This document shows positions 8,026 through 17,062 of a DNA stretch of 64,000 bases, in pieces. Under the pieces are notes generated by a model. The model was not told the DNA's origin, searched no databases, and worked only from the letters and a program-made list of their open reading frames with translations. The stretch is taken from the NCBI RefSeq assembly GCF_000282655.1, contig NZ_AKIV01000056.1, positions 1 to 64,000 on the forward strand, written 5' to 3'. A program made the position numbers and the translations under genes. This DNA comes from Polaromonas sp. CF318 (lineage in GTDB: Bacteria > Pseudomonadota > Gammaproteobacteria > Burkholderiales > Burkholderiaceae_C). Every line of letters begins with the position of its first letter. Within the stretch, counting starts at the first letter, position 1.

Positions 8026-9903
8026 ATGTTTCCCCAGCGCCTGGACTCGAGCATCGCCTACGACATCGCCAAGGCGATGATGGACGGCTTCAACCGCCAC
8101 TACCAGCTGTTCCGCACCGAATCCGCGCGCGCCAAGCACCGCTTTGAAACGGCCGACTGGCACGGCCAGCAGCGCGCCCAGCGCGAGCGCATCGAGTTCT
8201 ACGACCTGCGCGTGCGCGAGGCCTCCACCCGGCTGGAGCGCGAGTTCAAGGCCGGCGAGCAGCCCATGGACGTCTGGCAGCAGGTCAAGCTGCACTACAT
8301 AGGCCTCCTGGTCAACCACCACCAGCCCGAACTCGCCGAGACCTTTTTCAACTCGGTCACCACCAAGATACTGCACCGCAGCTACTTCCAGAACGACTTC
8401 ATCTTCGTGCGCCCGGCCGTCAGCACCGAGTACATCGAAAACGAAGAACCCACGGCCCAGCCCACCTACCGCGCCTACTACCCCACGCGCGACAATATGC
8501 GCGACGTGCTGCTGCAGCTGGTGCGCGACTTCGACCTGCGCCTGCCCTTCGACGACCTGGAGCGCGACGCCGGTTATGTGCTCGAGGCCATCAGCGAGCG
8601 CTTTGCCGACGTCAAGCTGCGCGCCAACTTCCAGATCCAGGTCCTCACCAGCCTGTTCTTTCGCAACAAGGGCGCCTACGTCGTCGGCAAGATCATCAAC
8701 GGCTTCAACGAAGTGCCCTTCGCGCTGCCCGTGCTGCATAACAAGTCAGGAAAATTGGTCATAGACGCCGCGCTGTTCGGCGAAGACGATTTGCTGATCC
8801 TCTTCAGCTTCGCGCGCGCCTACTTCATGGTCGACATGGGCATTCCCTCGGCTTACGTGCAGTTTCTGCGCAGCATGATGCCGCACATGCCGCGCGCCGA
8901 AATCTACAACGCGCTGGGCCTGGCCAAGCAGGGCAAGACGCTGTTCTATCGCGACTTTTTGTACCACCTGCGGCACTCCACCGACAAGTTCCGCATCGCG
9001 CCCGGCATCAAGGGCATGGTCATGCTGGTGTTCGACCTGCCGTCCTTTCCCTACGTCTTCAAGGTCATCAAGGACTACTACCCGCCGCAGAAAGACACCA
9101 CGCGCGAGCAGATCAAGGGCAAGTACCTGCTGGTCAAGCAGCACGACCGCGTGGGCCGCATGGCCGACACCCAGGAATACAGCGAGGTCGCCTTCCCGCG
9201 CGACCGCTTCGACGACGAGCTCATCGCCGAGATCGAAAAATTCGCGCCCAGCCAGCTCGAGATCAGCGACCGCGACGGTGACGGCCAGACCGAGGTCATC
9301 ATCAAGCACGTCTACATCGAGCGCCGCATGATCCCGCTCAACATCTACCTGCAGGAAGCCTTCGACGCCGGCGTCACCGAGCCCGCCGCCAAGGACCAGA
9401 TAGAGCGCGCCGTCGTCGAGTACGGCAACGCCATCAAGGACCTGGTGGCCGCCAACATCTTTCCCGGCGACATGCTCTGGAAGAACTTCGGCATCACGCG
9501 CCACGGCAAGGTCGTGTTCTACGACTACGACGAGATCGAATACATCACCGACTGCAACTTCCGCAAGGTGCCCGCCCCCCGCAACGAGGAAGACGAGATG
9601 AGCGGCGAGGTCTGGTATTCCGTCGGCCCCAAGGACGTGTTCCCCGAAACCTTCGAGCCCTTTCTGCTCGGCAACGACGCGGTGCGCGAAGTCTTCATGA
9701 AGCACCACGCCAACCTGCTGGATGCCGACTTCTGGCAAAAACACCAGGCCCGCATCCAGGCCGGCCATGTGCACGACGTGTTCCCCTACGAGCGCGAAAA
9801 GCGCTTCATCGTGCTGCACAGCCCCGGTGCTCCCCACGACGAGGTGCTCACACAGCTGCCACCCGAACCTGCTTTAACAGGCCTCAGCGGCCTGACCCCT
9901 TAA
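8026..9903 (+). CDS. aceK: Isocitrate dehydrogenase kinase/phosphatase
   Basis: Bifunctional enzyme that phosphorylates and dephosphorylates isocitrate dehydrogenase and so sets flow between the TCA cycle and the glyoxylate shunt. The 625-residue protein matches AceK along its length, with the regulatory N-terminal half (opening [20 protein letters not shown]) and a kinase-like C-terminal half holding PYVFKVIKD (ATP-site Lys) and [10 protein letters not shown] followed by [10 protein letters not shown]. The ATG at 8026 is right after the carbonic anhydrase stop; the long open frame before it runs antiparallel-free through that gene and is a shadow. AceK is often next to aceA/aceB in enterics; here it sits among genes that yield acetyl-CoA, which makes biological sense. 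Confidence 0.96.
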   Translation: MFPQRLDSSIAYDIAKAMMDGFNRHYQLFRTESARAKHRFETADWHGQQRAQRERIEFYDLRVREASTRLEREFKAGEQPMDVWQQVKLHYIGLLVNHHQPELAETFFNSVTTKILHRSYFQNDFIFVRPAVSTEYIENEEPTAQPTYRAYYPTRDNMRDVLLQLVRDFDLRLPFDDLERDAGYVLEAISERFADVKLRANFQIQVLTSLFFRNKGAYVVGKIINGFNEVPFALPVLHNKSGKLVIDAALFGEDDLLILFSFARAYFMVDMGIPSAYVQFLRSMMPHMPRAEIYNALGLAKQGKTLFYRDFLYHLRHSTDKFRIAPGIKGMVMLVFDLPSFPYVFKVIKDYYPPQKDTTREQIKGKYLLVKQHDRVGRMADTQEYSEVAFPRDRFDDELIAEIEKFAPSQLEISDRDGDGQTEVIIKHVYIERRMIPLNIYLQEAFDAGVTEPAAKDQIERAVVEYGNAIKDLVAANIFPGDMLWKNFGITRHGKVVFYDYDEIEYITDCNFRKVPAPRNEEDEMSGEVWYSVGPKDVFPETFEPFLLGNDAVREVFMKHHANLLDADFWQKHQARIQAGHVHDVFPYEREKRFIVLHSPGAPHDEVLTQLPPEPALTGLSGLTP

Positions 9904-9932
9904 ACACACACCCAACCTGAAAGGACTCCCTC

Positions 9933-11114
9933 ATGTCTGAATCCATCGTTATCCTCGGCGCGGCCCGCACCCCCATGGGCGGCTTCCAGGGCGACTTCAC
10001 CAGCCTCTCGGCCCACGACCTGGGCGGCGCAGCCATCAAGGCCGCCATTGAGCGCGCCGGCATCGCGCCCGCAAAAGTCGACGAAGTGCTGTTCGGCAAC
10101 TGCCTGATGGCCGGCCAGGGCCAGGCGCCCGCGCGCCAGGCCGGCTTCAAGGGCGGCCTGCCCGCCAGCGTCGGTGCGGTCACGCTGTCCAAGATGTGCG
10201 GCTCCGGCATGGAAGCCACCATGCTGGCCCACGACCAGCTGCTGGCCGGCAGCCGCGATGTCATGGTCTCCGGCGGCATGGAAAGCATGACCAACGCGCC
10301 GCACCTGCTGCTCAAGGGCCGCAGCGGCATCCGCATCGGTCATGACCGCATCTTTGACCACATGATGCTGGACGGCCTGGAAGACGCTTACGAACCCGGC
10401 CGCGCCATGGGCACTTTCGGCGAGCAATGCGCCGACAAGTACAAGTTCACGCGCGAAGCGCAGGACGCCTTTGCCACCGCCAGCGTCAACCGCGCCAAGG
10501 CCGCCACCGAGTCCGGCGCCTTCAAGGCCGAAATCACCCCCGTCACCGTCAAGGGCCGCAGCGGCGAAACCGTGATCTCCATCGACGAAGGCCCAGGCAA
10601 GGTCAAGCTCGACAAGATCCCCACGCTCAAGCCCGCCTTCAAGAAAGACGGCACCATCACCGCCGCCTCCAGCTCCTCCATCAACGACGGCGCCGCCGCC
10701 CTGGTGCTGGCCCGCGAGTCCACCGCCAAAGAGCTGGGCGCCAAGCCCATTGCCCGCATCGTCGGCCATGCCACCTTCGCGCAGGAACCCGAATGGTTCA
10801 CCACCGCGCCCGTGGGCGCCGTCAACAAGCTGCTCAAAAAAATCGGCTGGAGCGTCAAGGATGTGGACCTGTGGGAAGTCAACGAAGCCTTTGCCGTCGT
10901 GCCCATGGCCGCGATGAAGGAACTCGGCATCAGCCACGACATCGTTAACGTCAACGGCGGCGCCTGCGCGCTGGGCCACCCGATTGGTGCATCCGGCGCC
11001 CGCATCATCGTCACGCTGATCCATGCGCTCAAGGCCCGCGGCCTCAAGAAGGGCGTCGCCACGCTGTGCATAGGCGGCGGCGAAGGCACGGCCATGGCGG
11101 TGGAGCTGGTGTGA
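9933..11114 (+). CDS. Acetyl-CoA C-acetyltransferase (thiolase)
   Basis: Thiolase II of 393 residues that interconverts two acetyl-CoA with acetoacetyl-CoA. The nucleophile is Cys89 in LSKMCGSGMEA; the C-terminal active site shows GGACALGHPIGASGAR and the second catalytic Cys in TLCIGGGEG. AAAGGA lies 8 bases before the ATG. In leucine breakdown it would split acetoacetyl-CoA made from acetoacetate, and it could also serve polyhydroxybutyrate synthesis; no phaB or phaC is in the window, and no CoA-transferase for acetoacetate is seen. The following gene starts within its stop codon region, so the two are translationally coupled. Confidence 0.93.
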   Translation: MSESIVILGAARTPMGGFQGDFTSLSAHDLGGAAIKAAIERAGIAPAKVDEVLFGNCLMAGQGQAPARQAGFKGGLPASVGAVTLSKMCGSGMEATMLAHDQLLAGSRDVMVSGGMESMTNAPHLLLKGRSGIRIGHDRIFDHMMLDGLEDAYEPGRAMGTFGEQCADKYKFTREAQDAFATASVNRAKAATESGAFKAEITPVTVKGRSGETVISIDEGPGKVKLDKIPTLKPAFKKDGTITAASSSSINDGAAALVLARESTAKELGAKPIARIVGHATFAQEPEWFTTAPVGAVNKLLKKIGWSVKDVDLWEVNEAFAVVPMAAMKELGISHDIVNVNGGACALGHPIGASGARIIVTLIHALKARGLKKGVATLCIGGGEGTAMAVELV

Positions 11115-12157
11115 GCGAGGACCAGCCTGAGCTCTCGCCCGCCGAGCTTGCCCGGCGCATAGACAGCTTCTGGCTGCGCTTTCGCGAAGGCGAGGCGGCG
11201 CTGGTCCTCAAGCCGGTGCGCGAGCAGGTCGAAGAAATCAACGAGGTGCTGGAAGCGCATCTGGAAGGCCTGGCCCTCGAAATGATGGCCGAAGACGGCG
11301 ACCAGCAGGTCGAGATGATCGCCACCGCCCATGGCGCCAAGGAGCGCTTCCCGCTGCTCATGGATTTTGTGAAGTGCGCGCCGCCCTTGCAGCACTACAG
11401 CCTCAGCGCCTTCCGCACGCGCACGGAGAAACCCGACTTCCCCATGCGCATGGGCGACTTTGAGCTCGCGACCTCCGACATCCTGATAGGCCATTTCGCC
11501 GACGAGGGCCAGGTCGGCATCGAGGTCATGTTCGACCGCGAGCTGCCCAGCGACATGCAGGACCACGCCCGCAACATGGCCTTCATCATGCTGGACCATG
11601 TGCTCGGTGAATACGACTTCGCGATCAAGGTGGGTGCGGTGGATTTTGTCGAGGGCTTCTCCGGCGAAGTCCTGCATTCCACGCCGCTGCACCAGTTCGC
11701 CCCCGTGCTTGACGGCTTCTGGGCCGGCGAACTCGGGCACACCGGCCTGTTCCCCAGCGGTGAGGACAACTGGACCACGCTGACCATCGCCTTTGAAAGC
11801 GATGGCGAAGGCAACCATTCGATCGTTTCCGTCAACAACAGCGCCAATGCCGTGGCCGCGCGGCCCGACCTCGGCCATGCCGTCGAACTGCGCCTGCCCG
11901 CGCACGACCACGCGACGCTGGACGCCGCCCGCGACCTGCAGGACCAGATCGCCACCCGCCTCGAAGTCCAGCATGCCGGCATCCTGTCGCACACCATGCT
12001 GCGCAACGGCGAGCGCATGGCCAACTACTACGTCGGCGACCTACCGGCCGCGCTGGAACTGATAGAGGCCGGCGTGCGCGCCGCCTTCCTGGCAGACAGC
12101 GAGCTGTCCAGCGAGTTCGACCCCTCGTGGTCCCGCTACTTCGAGTTCGCGGGCTAG
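11111..12157 (+). CDS. Unknown protein, possible DUF695-like C terminus
   Basis: A 348-residue acidic soluble protein with no signal peptide or membrane segment. The frame is open from 11066, but the GTG at 11111 (VSEDQPELSPAELARR) overlaps the thiolase stop by four bases and gives a natural N terminus, so I used it. The first third reads like a helical region ending in a mixed alpha/beta part; the last 140 residues (about 205-345, with LRNGERMANYYV) recall DUF695 proteins, a family of unknown function. That assignment rests on general likeness only. It sits inside the acyl-CoA gene run, between thiolase and an SDR, so it may belong to the same unit. Confidence 0.8.
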   Translation: MSEDQPELSPAELARRIDSFWLRFREGEAALVLKPVREQVEEINEVLEAHLEGLALEMMAEDGDQQVEMIATAHGAKERFPLLMDFVKCAPPLQHYSLSAFRTRTEKPDFPMRMGDFELATSDILIGHFADEGQVGIEVMFDRELPSDMQDHARNMAFIMLDHVLGEYDFAIKVGAVDFVEGFSGEVLHSTPLHQFAPVLDGFWAGELGHTGLFPSGEDNWTTLTIAFESDGEGNHSIVSVNNSANAVAARPDLGHAVELRLPAHDHATLDAARDLQDQIATRLEVQHAGILSHTMLRNGERMANYYVGDLPAALELIEAGVRAAFLADSELSSEFDPSWSRYFEFAG

Positions 12158-12159
12158 CC

Positions 12160-12834
12160 ATGAAAGTCCTCGTCATAGGCGCATCGCGCGGCATAGGGCT
12201 TGAATTCGCCCGCCAGTACCTGGCGGAAGGCGCGCAGGTTATTGCCACCGCGCGCGATGACGAAGGCCTGCAGCGCCTCAAGGGCTTGGGCGCCAAGGCC
12301 TTGCGCCTGGACGTGGCCCAGCCCGCCAGCATCAGCGGCCTGGCCTGGCTGCTCGACGGCGAGGAAATCGACATTGCCCTCTACGTGGCCGGCGTCTTCC
12401 CGCACGGCGACGCGCTGGCCCCGCCCACGCGCGAGGCCTTTGACCATGCCATGCACACCAATGTGCTGGGCGCCATGCAGGCCATCCCGCAGGTCGCGCC
12501 CCTGGTCGAGGCGGTGCGCGGCGGCGGCGGGCGCTTTGCGTTCATCAGCAGCGCCATGGCAAAAATAGACGGCGTCGACAGCAGCCGCGGCTGGGTCTAC
12601 CGCGCCAGCAAGGCCGCCCTCAACATGGTGGTCGCCTCGGCCCAGCACGACTACCCCAAGGCCATCCTGGTAGCCCTGTCGCCCGGCTGGGTGCAGACCG
12701 ACATGGGCGGCCCCGGCGCGCCGCTCACGACAGCGCAAAGCGTGACCGCCATGCGCGCTACCTTGGCCGGGCTCAAGCCCGAACACAAGGGCGCCTTCCT
12801 CGACCACGACGGCCGCCGCTTCGGCGCCTGGTAA
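12160..12834 (+). CDS. Short-chain dehydrogenase/reductase
   Basis: A 224-residue Rossmann-fold oxidoreductase of the SDR family. It has the nucleotide-binding GASRGIGLEFARQY (TGxxxGIG-type) at residues 7-20, an NAG-like motif read as VAGVF, the catalytic Ser in FISSAM and the YxxxK pair in VYRASKAALN. The likeness is closest to the C-factor type of small SDRs; substrate and cofactor preference are not clear. The ATG at 12160 comes two bases after the stop of the previous gene. It precedes an acyl-CoA dehydrogenase by 44 bases and is probably in the same operon. Confidence 0.9.
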   Translation: MKVLVIGASRGIGLEFARQYLAEGAQVIATARDDEGLQRLKGLGAKALRLDVAQPASISGLAWLLDGEEIDIALYVAGVFPHGDALAPPTREAFDHAMHTNVLGAMQAIPQVAPLVEAVRGGGGRFAFISSAMAKIDGVDSSRGWVYRASKAALNMVVASAQHDYPKAILVALSPGWVQTDMGGPGAPLTTAQSVTAMRATLAGLKPEHKGAFLDHDGRRFGAW

Positions 12835-12878
12835 GCCTTTCGCGGCTTCTTTTTTTCACTTTCATCGCAAGGCACACC

Positions 12879-14009
12879 ATGCTGCTCAACCAGGACCAGG
12901 AAATGATCCGCGACGCGGTCCGCGCGTTCGCCAAAGAAGAACTCTGGCCCCATGCCGCGCGCTGGGACAAGGAGCACCACTTCCCCATCGAGGCGCACAA
13001 GGGCCTGGCCGCGCTGGGCGCCTACGGCATCTGCGTGCCTGAAGAGTTCGGCGGTGCCAACCTCGATTACCTCACGCTCGCGCTGGTGCTGGAAGAAATC
13101 GCCGCCGGCGACGGCGGCACCAGCACCGCCATCAGCGTCACCAACTGCCCCGTCAACGCCATCCTCATGCGCTACGGCAATGCCCAGCAGAAAAAGCAGT
13201 GGCTCACACCGCTCGCGCAAGGCGAGATGCTGGGTGTCTTCTGCCTGACCGAGCCGCACGTCGGCAGCGACGCGTCCTCGCTGCGCACCACCGCCGTCAA
13301 AGAGGGTGACGAGTATGTGCTCAACGGCGTCAAGCAGTTCATCACCAGCGGAAAAAATGGACACGCCGCCATCGTCATCGCCGTGACCGACAAGGGCGCC
13401 GGCAAAAAAGGCATGAGCGCCTTTATCGTGCCCACCAGTGCGCCCGGTTATGTGGTCGCGCGGCTGGAAGACAAGCTGGGCCAGCATTCCAGCGACACGG
13501 CGCAAATCAATTTCGACAACTGCCGCATCCCGGCCGAGAATCTCATAGGCAGTGAAGGCGAGGGCTACAAGATCGCCCTGGGCGCGCTTGAGGGCGGGCG
13601 CATAGGCATCGCCGCGCAAAGCGTGGGCATGGCGCGCAGCGCGTTCGAGTTCGCGCTCGACTACGCCAAGGAGCGCCAGAGCTTCGGCACCGCCATCTTC
13701 AACCACCAGGCCGTGGGTTTTCGCCTGGCCGAATGCGCCACCAAAATCGAGGCCGCGCGCCAGCTGATCTGGCATGCCGCCAGCCTGCGCGACGCCGGCC
13801 TGCCCTGCCTCAAGGAAGCCGCCATGGCCAAGCTGTTCGCCAGCGAAATGGCCGAGCAGGTCTGCAGCGTGGCGATCCAGACCTTGGGCGGTTATGGCTA
13901 TGTGAACGACTTCCCGGTCGAGCGCATTTACCGCGACGTGCGGGTCTGCCAGATCTACGAAGGCACCTCCGACGTGCAAAAGATCATCATCCAGCGGGCC
14001 CTGGCCTGA
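12879..14009 (+). CDS. Acyl-CoA dehydrogenase (short/branched-chain type)
   Basis: FAD-dependent enzyme of 376 residues that forms the 2,3-double bond in acyl-CoAs. It carries the flavin motif CLTEPHVGSDAS and the catalytic base at the usual place, Glu361 in CQIYEGTSDV, as in butyryl-, isobutyryl- and 2-methylbutyryl-CoA dehydrogenases. This separates it from the isovaleryl enzyme upstream, which has Gly at that position. The setting suggests a branched or short acyl-CoA as substrate, for instance from isoleucine or valine, but sequence alone does not decide. A rhodanese gene follows after 11 bases. Confidence 0.92.
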   Translation: MLLNQDQEMIRDAVRAFAKEELWPHAARWDKEHHFPIEAHKGLAALGAYGICVPEEFGGANLDYLTLALVLEEIAAGDGGTSTAISVTNCPVNAILMRYGNAQQKKQWLTPLAQGEMLGVFCLTEPHVGSDASSLRTTAVKEGDEYVLNGVKQFITSGKNGHAAIVIAVTDKGAGKKGMSAFIVPTSAPGYVVARLEDKLGQHSSDTAQINFDNCRIPAENLIGSEGEGYKIALGALEGGRIGIAAQSVGMARSAFEFALDYAKERQSFGTAIFNHQAVGFRLAECATKIEAARQLIWHAASLRDAGLPCLKEAAMAKLFASEMAEQVCSVAIQTLGGYGYVNDFPVERIYRDVRVCQIYEGTSDVQKIIIQRALA

Positions 14010-14020
14010 GGAGACAACAA

Positions 14021-14443
14021 ATGCCCATCACCAAAGGATTCCGCGCCCTGGTCGACGAGGCCATGGCCCAGGTCAAAACCTACAGCGTCGAAGAGGCCAA
14101 GGCAAAACTGGCCGACCCGAAAGTGCAGATCGTCGATATCCGCGACGTGCGCGAACTCGCGGCCGGCACCGTCGTCGGCAGCTACCACGCGCCGCGCGGC
14201 ATGCTGGAGTTCTGGGTGGACCCGGCCTCGCCCTACCACAAGCCCCTGTTCGCCGACGAGGGCAAGGAGTTCATCCTGTTCTGCGGCGCCGGCTGGCGCA
14301 GCGCCCTGGCCACCAAGACCCTGCAGGACATGGGCATGCGCAATGTTGCCCACATCGACGGCGGCTATGCCGAATGGGTCAAGCAGGGCGCGCCCACGGA
14401 AACGCTGGAAGACAGGGAAAAACGCAAGGCCAAAAAGGGCTGA
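14021..14443 (+). CDS. Rhodanese-like domain protein
   Basis: A single rhodanese domain of 140 residues. The active-site loop has Cys88 in LFCGAGWRSALA, and the family signatures IVDIRDVREL and HIDGGYAEWV are present. Such proteins carry sulfane sulfur as a persulfide on the cysteine; the acceptor is unknown. The ATG at 14021 follows GAGGAGA. Its stop overlaps the start of the next gene (TGATG), so the two are translationally coupled. The lysine-rich end (KRKAKKG) may be a simple tail. Confidence 0.9.
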   Translation: MPITKGFRALVDEAMAQVKTYSVEEAKAKLADPKVQIVDIRDVRELAAGTVVGSYHAPRGMLEFWVDPASPYHKPLFADEGKEFILFCGAGWRSALATKTLQDMGMRNVAHIDGGYAEWVKQGAPTETLEDREKRKAKKG

Positions 14444-14865
14444 TGGCGCAGATGCCCCAGCCCACCGCCTCGCAAGCCTGCCCCTGCGGCCGCCAGGCCG
14501 GCAAGCGGGCGTTGACGTATGCCAACTGCTGCGGCCGCTACCTGGACCACTTCGAGACCACCCCCGCGCCCGATGCCGAGTCTCTGATGCGCTCGCGCTA
14601 CAGCGCTTTTGTGCTTGAGCGCGGCCACTACCTGCTCGCCACCTGGCACGCCTCCCACAGGCCGGCGTCGATTGACTTTGACCCCGGCACCAAATGGCTG
14701 GGCCTCGAAGTGCGCAACCACCGCCAGCTTGACGCCGCCCACGCCGAAGTCGAGTTTGTCGCACGCCAGAAGAGTCCCGGTGGCCCGGCCGTTCGATTGC
14801 ACGAGCGCAGCCGCTTTGTGCACGAGGAGGGCCGTTGGTACTATGTGGACGGCGACATCGCCTAG
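14443..14865 (+). CDS. YchJ-family protein with N-terminal SEC-C-like zinc motif
   Basis: A 140-residue protein of the YchJ/UPF0225 group. The N terminus has a zinc-binding cluster (ACPCG, then NCCGRYLD) like the SEC-C motif, and the rest is the NTF2-like domain of this family (SLMRSRYSAFVLERGHYLL near residue 50, and a closing HERSRFVHEEGRWYYVDGD). The function of the family is not established. It starts inside the stop of the rhodanese gene (1-base overlap), so the pair is coupled. Confidence 0.88.
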   Translation: MAQMPQPTASQACPCGRQAGKRALTYANCCGRYLDHFETTPAPDAESLMRSRYSAFVLERGHYLLATWHASHRPASIDFDPGTKWLGLEVRNHRQLDAAHAEVEFVARQKSPGGPAVRLHERSRFVHEEGRWYYVDGDIA

Positions 14866-14913
14866 GCAAACGAGAAGAGGGGAGAGGGCGTCCATGTTGT
14901 TCAAGGAAACCGT

Positions 14914-15795
14914 TTGAGCCGCCGCTGGAAAATCGCCGCCTGGTCCCTGTGGCTGCTGGCGGTGCTGCTCTTCATCTGGGCCGTGCTGATAGAGCCGCGC
15001 TGGGTCGCCCAGCGAGACATCCGCGAGACCGTCCCAAACTGGAAAGGCCTGCCCGGCCTCAAGGTGGCCGTCGCCTCCGACTGGCATTTCACCAAACGCC
15101 CGCTGTGGCGCGTCATGACGCTGGAGCGCGCCCGCGCCATCGTCGCCGAGATCAATGCCGCGCAACCCGACGTCATCCTGCTGCCCGGCGACTTCCTTGC
15201 CGACCGCGACTACCAGCCCGAGATCGCCGCCACGCCCGAAGACGAGATTGCCCAGGTGCTGGGCGGGCTCAAGGCCCGGCTGGGCGTCTACGCCGTCATG
15301 GGCAACCATGACTGGTGGCACGACGGCGCGAAGTTCACGGCCGCCTTCCAGCGCGCCGGCATCCAGGTGCTGGAGAACCAGGCCGTGCCCTTGCCCGGCA
15401 CCGCCCTGTGGGTGGTGGGCGTGGGCGACGACCATACCGGCCATTCCGACCCGGTGCGCGCCATGGCCGGGGTGCCCAGGGGCGCGCAGGCCCTGGTCTT
15501 CATGCACGAGCCGGCCAGCCTGTTCGAGCTGCCGCCCGTGCGCGGCCTTGTTGTGGCCGCCCACACCCACGGCGGCCAGGTCAGCCTGCCTTTCATAGGC
15601 TCGCCCGTGGTGCCCGGCGCCGGCCCGCGCGACTGGGCTTACGGCTGGGTCGAGCACGGCGACAATCGCATGTACATCACCAGCGGCCTGGGCGTCAGCA
15701 TCCTGCCCGTGCGTTTCAACATGCGGCCGGAATGGGTGATGTTCACGCTCGCCGCCCCGGCAAAACCTGAACTGGACATGAAAGCGGAACCATGA
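14914..15795 (+). CDS. Membrane-anchored metallophosphoesterase
   Basis: Calcineurin-like phosphoesterase of 293 residues tied to the membrane by one N-terminal helix (about residues 7-27, AWSLWLLAVLLFIWAVL). The metal motifs are complete: ASDWH, LLPGDFLADRD, MGNHDW and VAAHTHGGQ, so it should be active on phosphodiesters outside or at the membrane. Relatives include YkuE-like enzymes that act on lipid substrates. I used TTG at 14914 with AAGGAAA before it, since no in-frame ATG gives the membrane helix. The stop overlaps the next start by four bases (ATGA). Confidence 0.88.
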   Translation: MSRRWKIAAWSLWLLAVLLFIWAVLIEPRWVAQRDIRETVPNWKGLPGLKVAVASDWHFTKRPLWRVMTLERARAIVAEINAAQPDVILLPGDFLADRDYQPEIAATPEDEIAQVLGGLKARLGVYAVMGNHDWWHDGAKFTAAFQRAGIQVLENQAVPLPGTALWVVGVGDDHTGHSDPVRAMAGVPRGAQALVFMHEPASLFELPPVRGLVVAAHTHGGQVSLPFIGSPVVPGAGPRDWAYGWVEHGDNRMYITSGLGVSILPVRFNMRPEWVMFTLAAPAKPELDMKAEP

Positions 15796-16454
15796 AATTC
15801 GACGCGGTGTTATTCGACTGTGACGGCGTGCTGGTCGACAGCGAACCCATTACCAACGGCGTGCTGCGCGACATGCTCGAAGAGCGCGGCTGGAAGCTCA
15901 GCCCCGCCGAATGCATGCGCATCTTTGTCGGCAAGGCCGTCAAGGACGAAGCCGCGCTGATCGCCGCCAACACCGGCAGCCCCGTGACCGAAGAGTGGAT
16001 GGTCAAATTTCGTGAACGCCGTAACCAAGGCCTGATGCGCGACCTCAAGGCCATCAGCGGCGCCGTCGATGCCATCGCCAAGGTCCACGCGCTTTACCAG
16101 GGCCGCATCGCCTGCGCCTCCGGTGCCGACCGCTTCAAGGTCGAGCTGCAGCTGGAGAAGTGCGGTTTGATGCCCTTCTTCAAGGGCCGCATCTTCAGCG
16201 GCCACGAGCTGCCGCGCTCCAAACCCTTTCCCGACGTCTACCTGGCCGCCGCCGCGGCCCTGGGCGTGGACCCCAAACGCTGCGCCGTGGTGGAAGACAC
16301 CGTCACCGGCGTCACCGCCGGCGTCGCGGCCGGCTGCACGGTGTTCGGTTACAGCCCGTCTGAAATGGGCCATGACGCGCCCAATGCGCTCAAAGCCAGC
16401 GGCGCATCGCAGGTGTTTACCGACATGGCGGAGCTGGCGGCCTTGTTAAGCTGA
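15792..16454 (+). CDS. HAD-family phosphatase (beta-phosphoglucomutase-like)
   Basis: Haloacid-dehalogenase hydrolase of 220 residues, subfamily IA. Motif I is FDCDGVLVDSE with the nucleophile Asp; motif II Ser is in CASGA; motif III Lys in SKPFPDVYL; motif IV in VVEDTVTGV. The cap between motifs I and II is helical. It is likely a phosphatase for a small phosphorylated metabolite, or a phosphoglucomutase relative; the substrate is not set by sequence. It overlaps the metallophosphoesterase gene by four bases, so both are made from one message. Confidence 0.9.
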   Translation: MKFDAVLFDCDGVLVDSEPITNGVLRDMLEERGWKLSPAECMRIFVGKAVKDEAALIAANTGSPVTEEWMVKFRERRNQGLMRDLKAISGAVDAIAKVHALYQGRIACASGADRFKVELQLEKCGLMPFFKGRIFSGHELPRSKPFPDVYLAAAAALGVDPKRCAVVEDTVTGVTAGVAAGCTVFGYSPSEMGHDAPNALKASGASQVFTDMAELAALLS

Positions 16455-16536
16455 AATTTTTCCAGGCCGGCGTGTCGATTCCGGCCTGCCTCGCTCGTCG
16501 TCAAGGTGTCATCAACCACTTTTCGAAGGAAACACC

Positions 16537-16923
16537 ATGAAATACCTCTGCCTCGCCTATTACAACCCCGCCGACTTCGCCGCCATGGCGCCCGCCGACG
16601 TCCAGGCCCTGGTCAGCCAGTGCCCGCCCAAGGACAAGGAACTCAAGGCCACCGGCCAGCTGCGCCTGAGCGCCTCGCTGGGCGAGCCCGAGCAGACCAT
16701 TCGCATCCAGCCGCGCGGCGGCAAGCCGAAAGTCACCGACGGCCCCTTCACCGAAGTCAAGGAACTGGTCGGCGGCTTTTTCATCATCGAGGCCGACAGC
16801 CGCGACGAGGCCGTGCGCCTGGCCTCCATCCACCCGGCCGCCACGCTGGGCGAACAGGTCGGCTGGTACATAGACATGCATCCCATCGGCTTTTTTGAGC
16901 AGTACGAAGGCAAGGCGGCCTGA
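16537..16923 (+). CDS. YCII/DGPF-domain protein
   Basis: A 128-residue protein of the YCII-related (DGPF) family. The family name motif is seen as VTDGPFTEVKELVGGFFIIE, with the opening strand MKYLCLAYYN. These small dimeric alpha/beta proteins are common near ECF sigma genes in other species, but none is present here. Function is unknown. AAGGAAA lies a few bases before the ATG. It stands alone between the HAD gene (83 bases upstream) and an aminotransferase. Confidence 0.9.
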   Translation: MKYLCLAYYNPADFAAMAPADVQALVSQCPPKDKELKATGQLRLSASLGEPEQTIRIQPRGGKPKVTDGPFTEVKELVGGFFIIEADSRDEAVRLASIHPAATLGEQVGWYIDMHPIGFFEQYEGKAA

Positions 16924-17062
16924 ACGCGGCACCCGGGCACCGGCCCGGGCGCTGAAAGACCAGCCTCCCCAGGGCTGAAGCGGTTTCCCCGGGCCGAGGC
17001 TGTCACGAATCGGGCCGCGGTGCTAAGCTGCCAGCCCGACTTTTAAAAATAAAGGTGAGACC

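Noticed and set aside
14894..14917. Seven-codon frame just before the metallophosphoesterase gene
   Set aside because: Its stop overlaps the TTG start, which hints at coupling, but a frame this short arises easily by chance.
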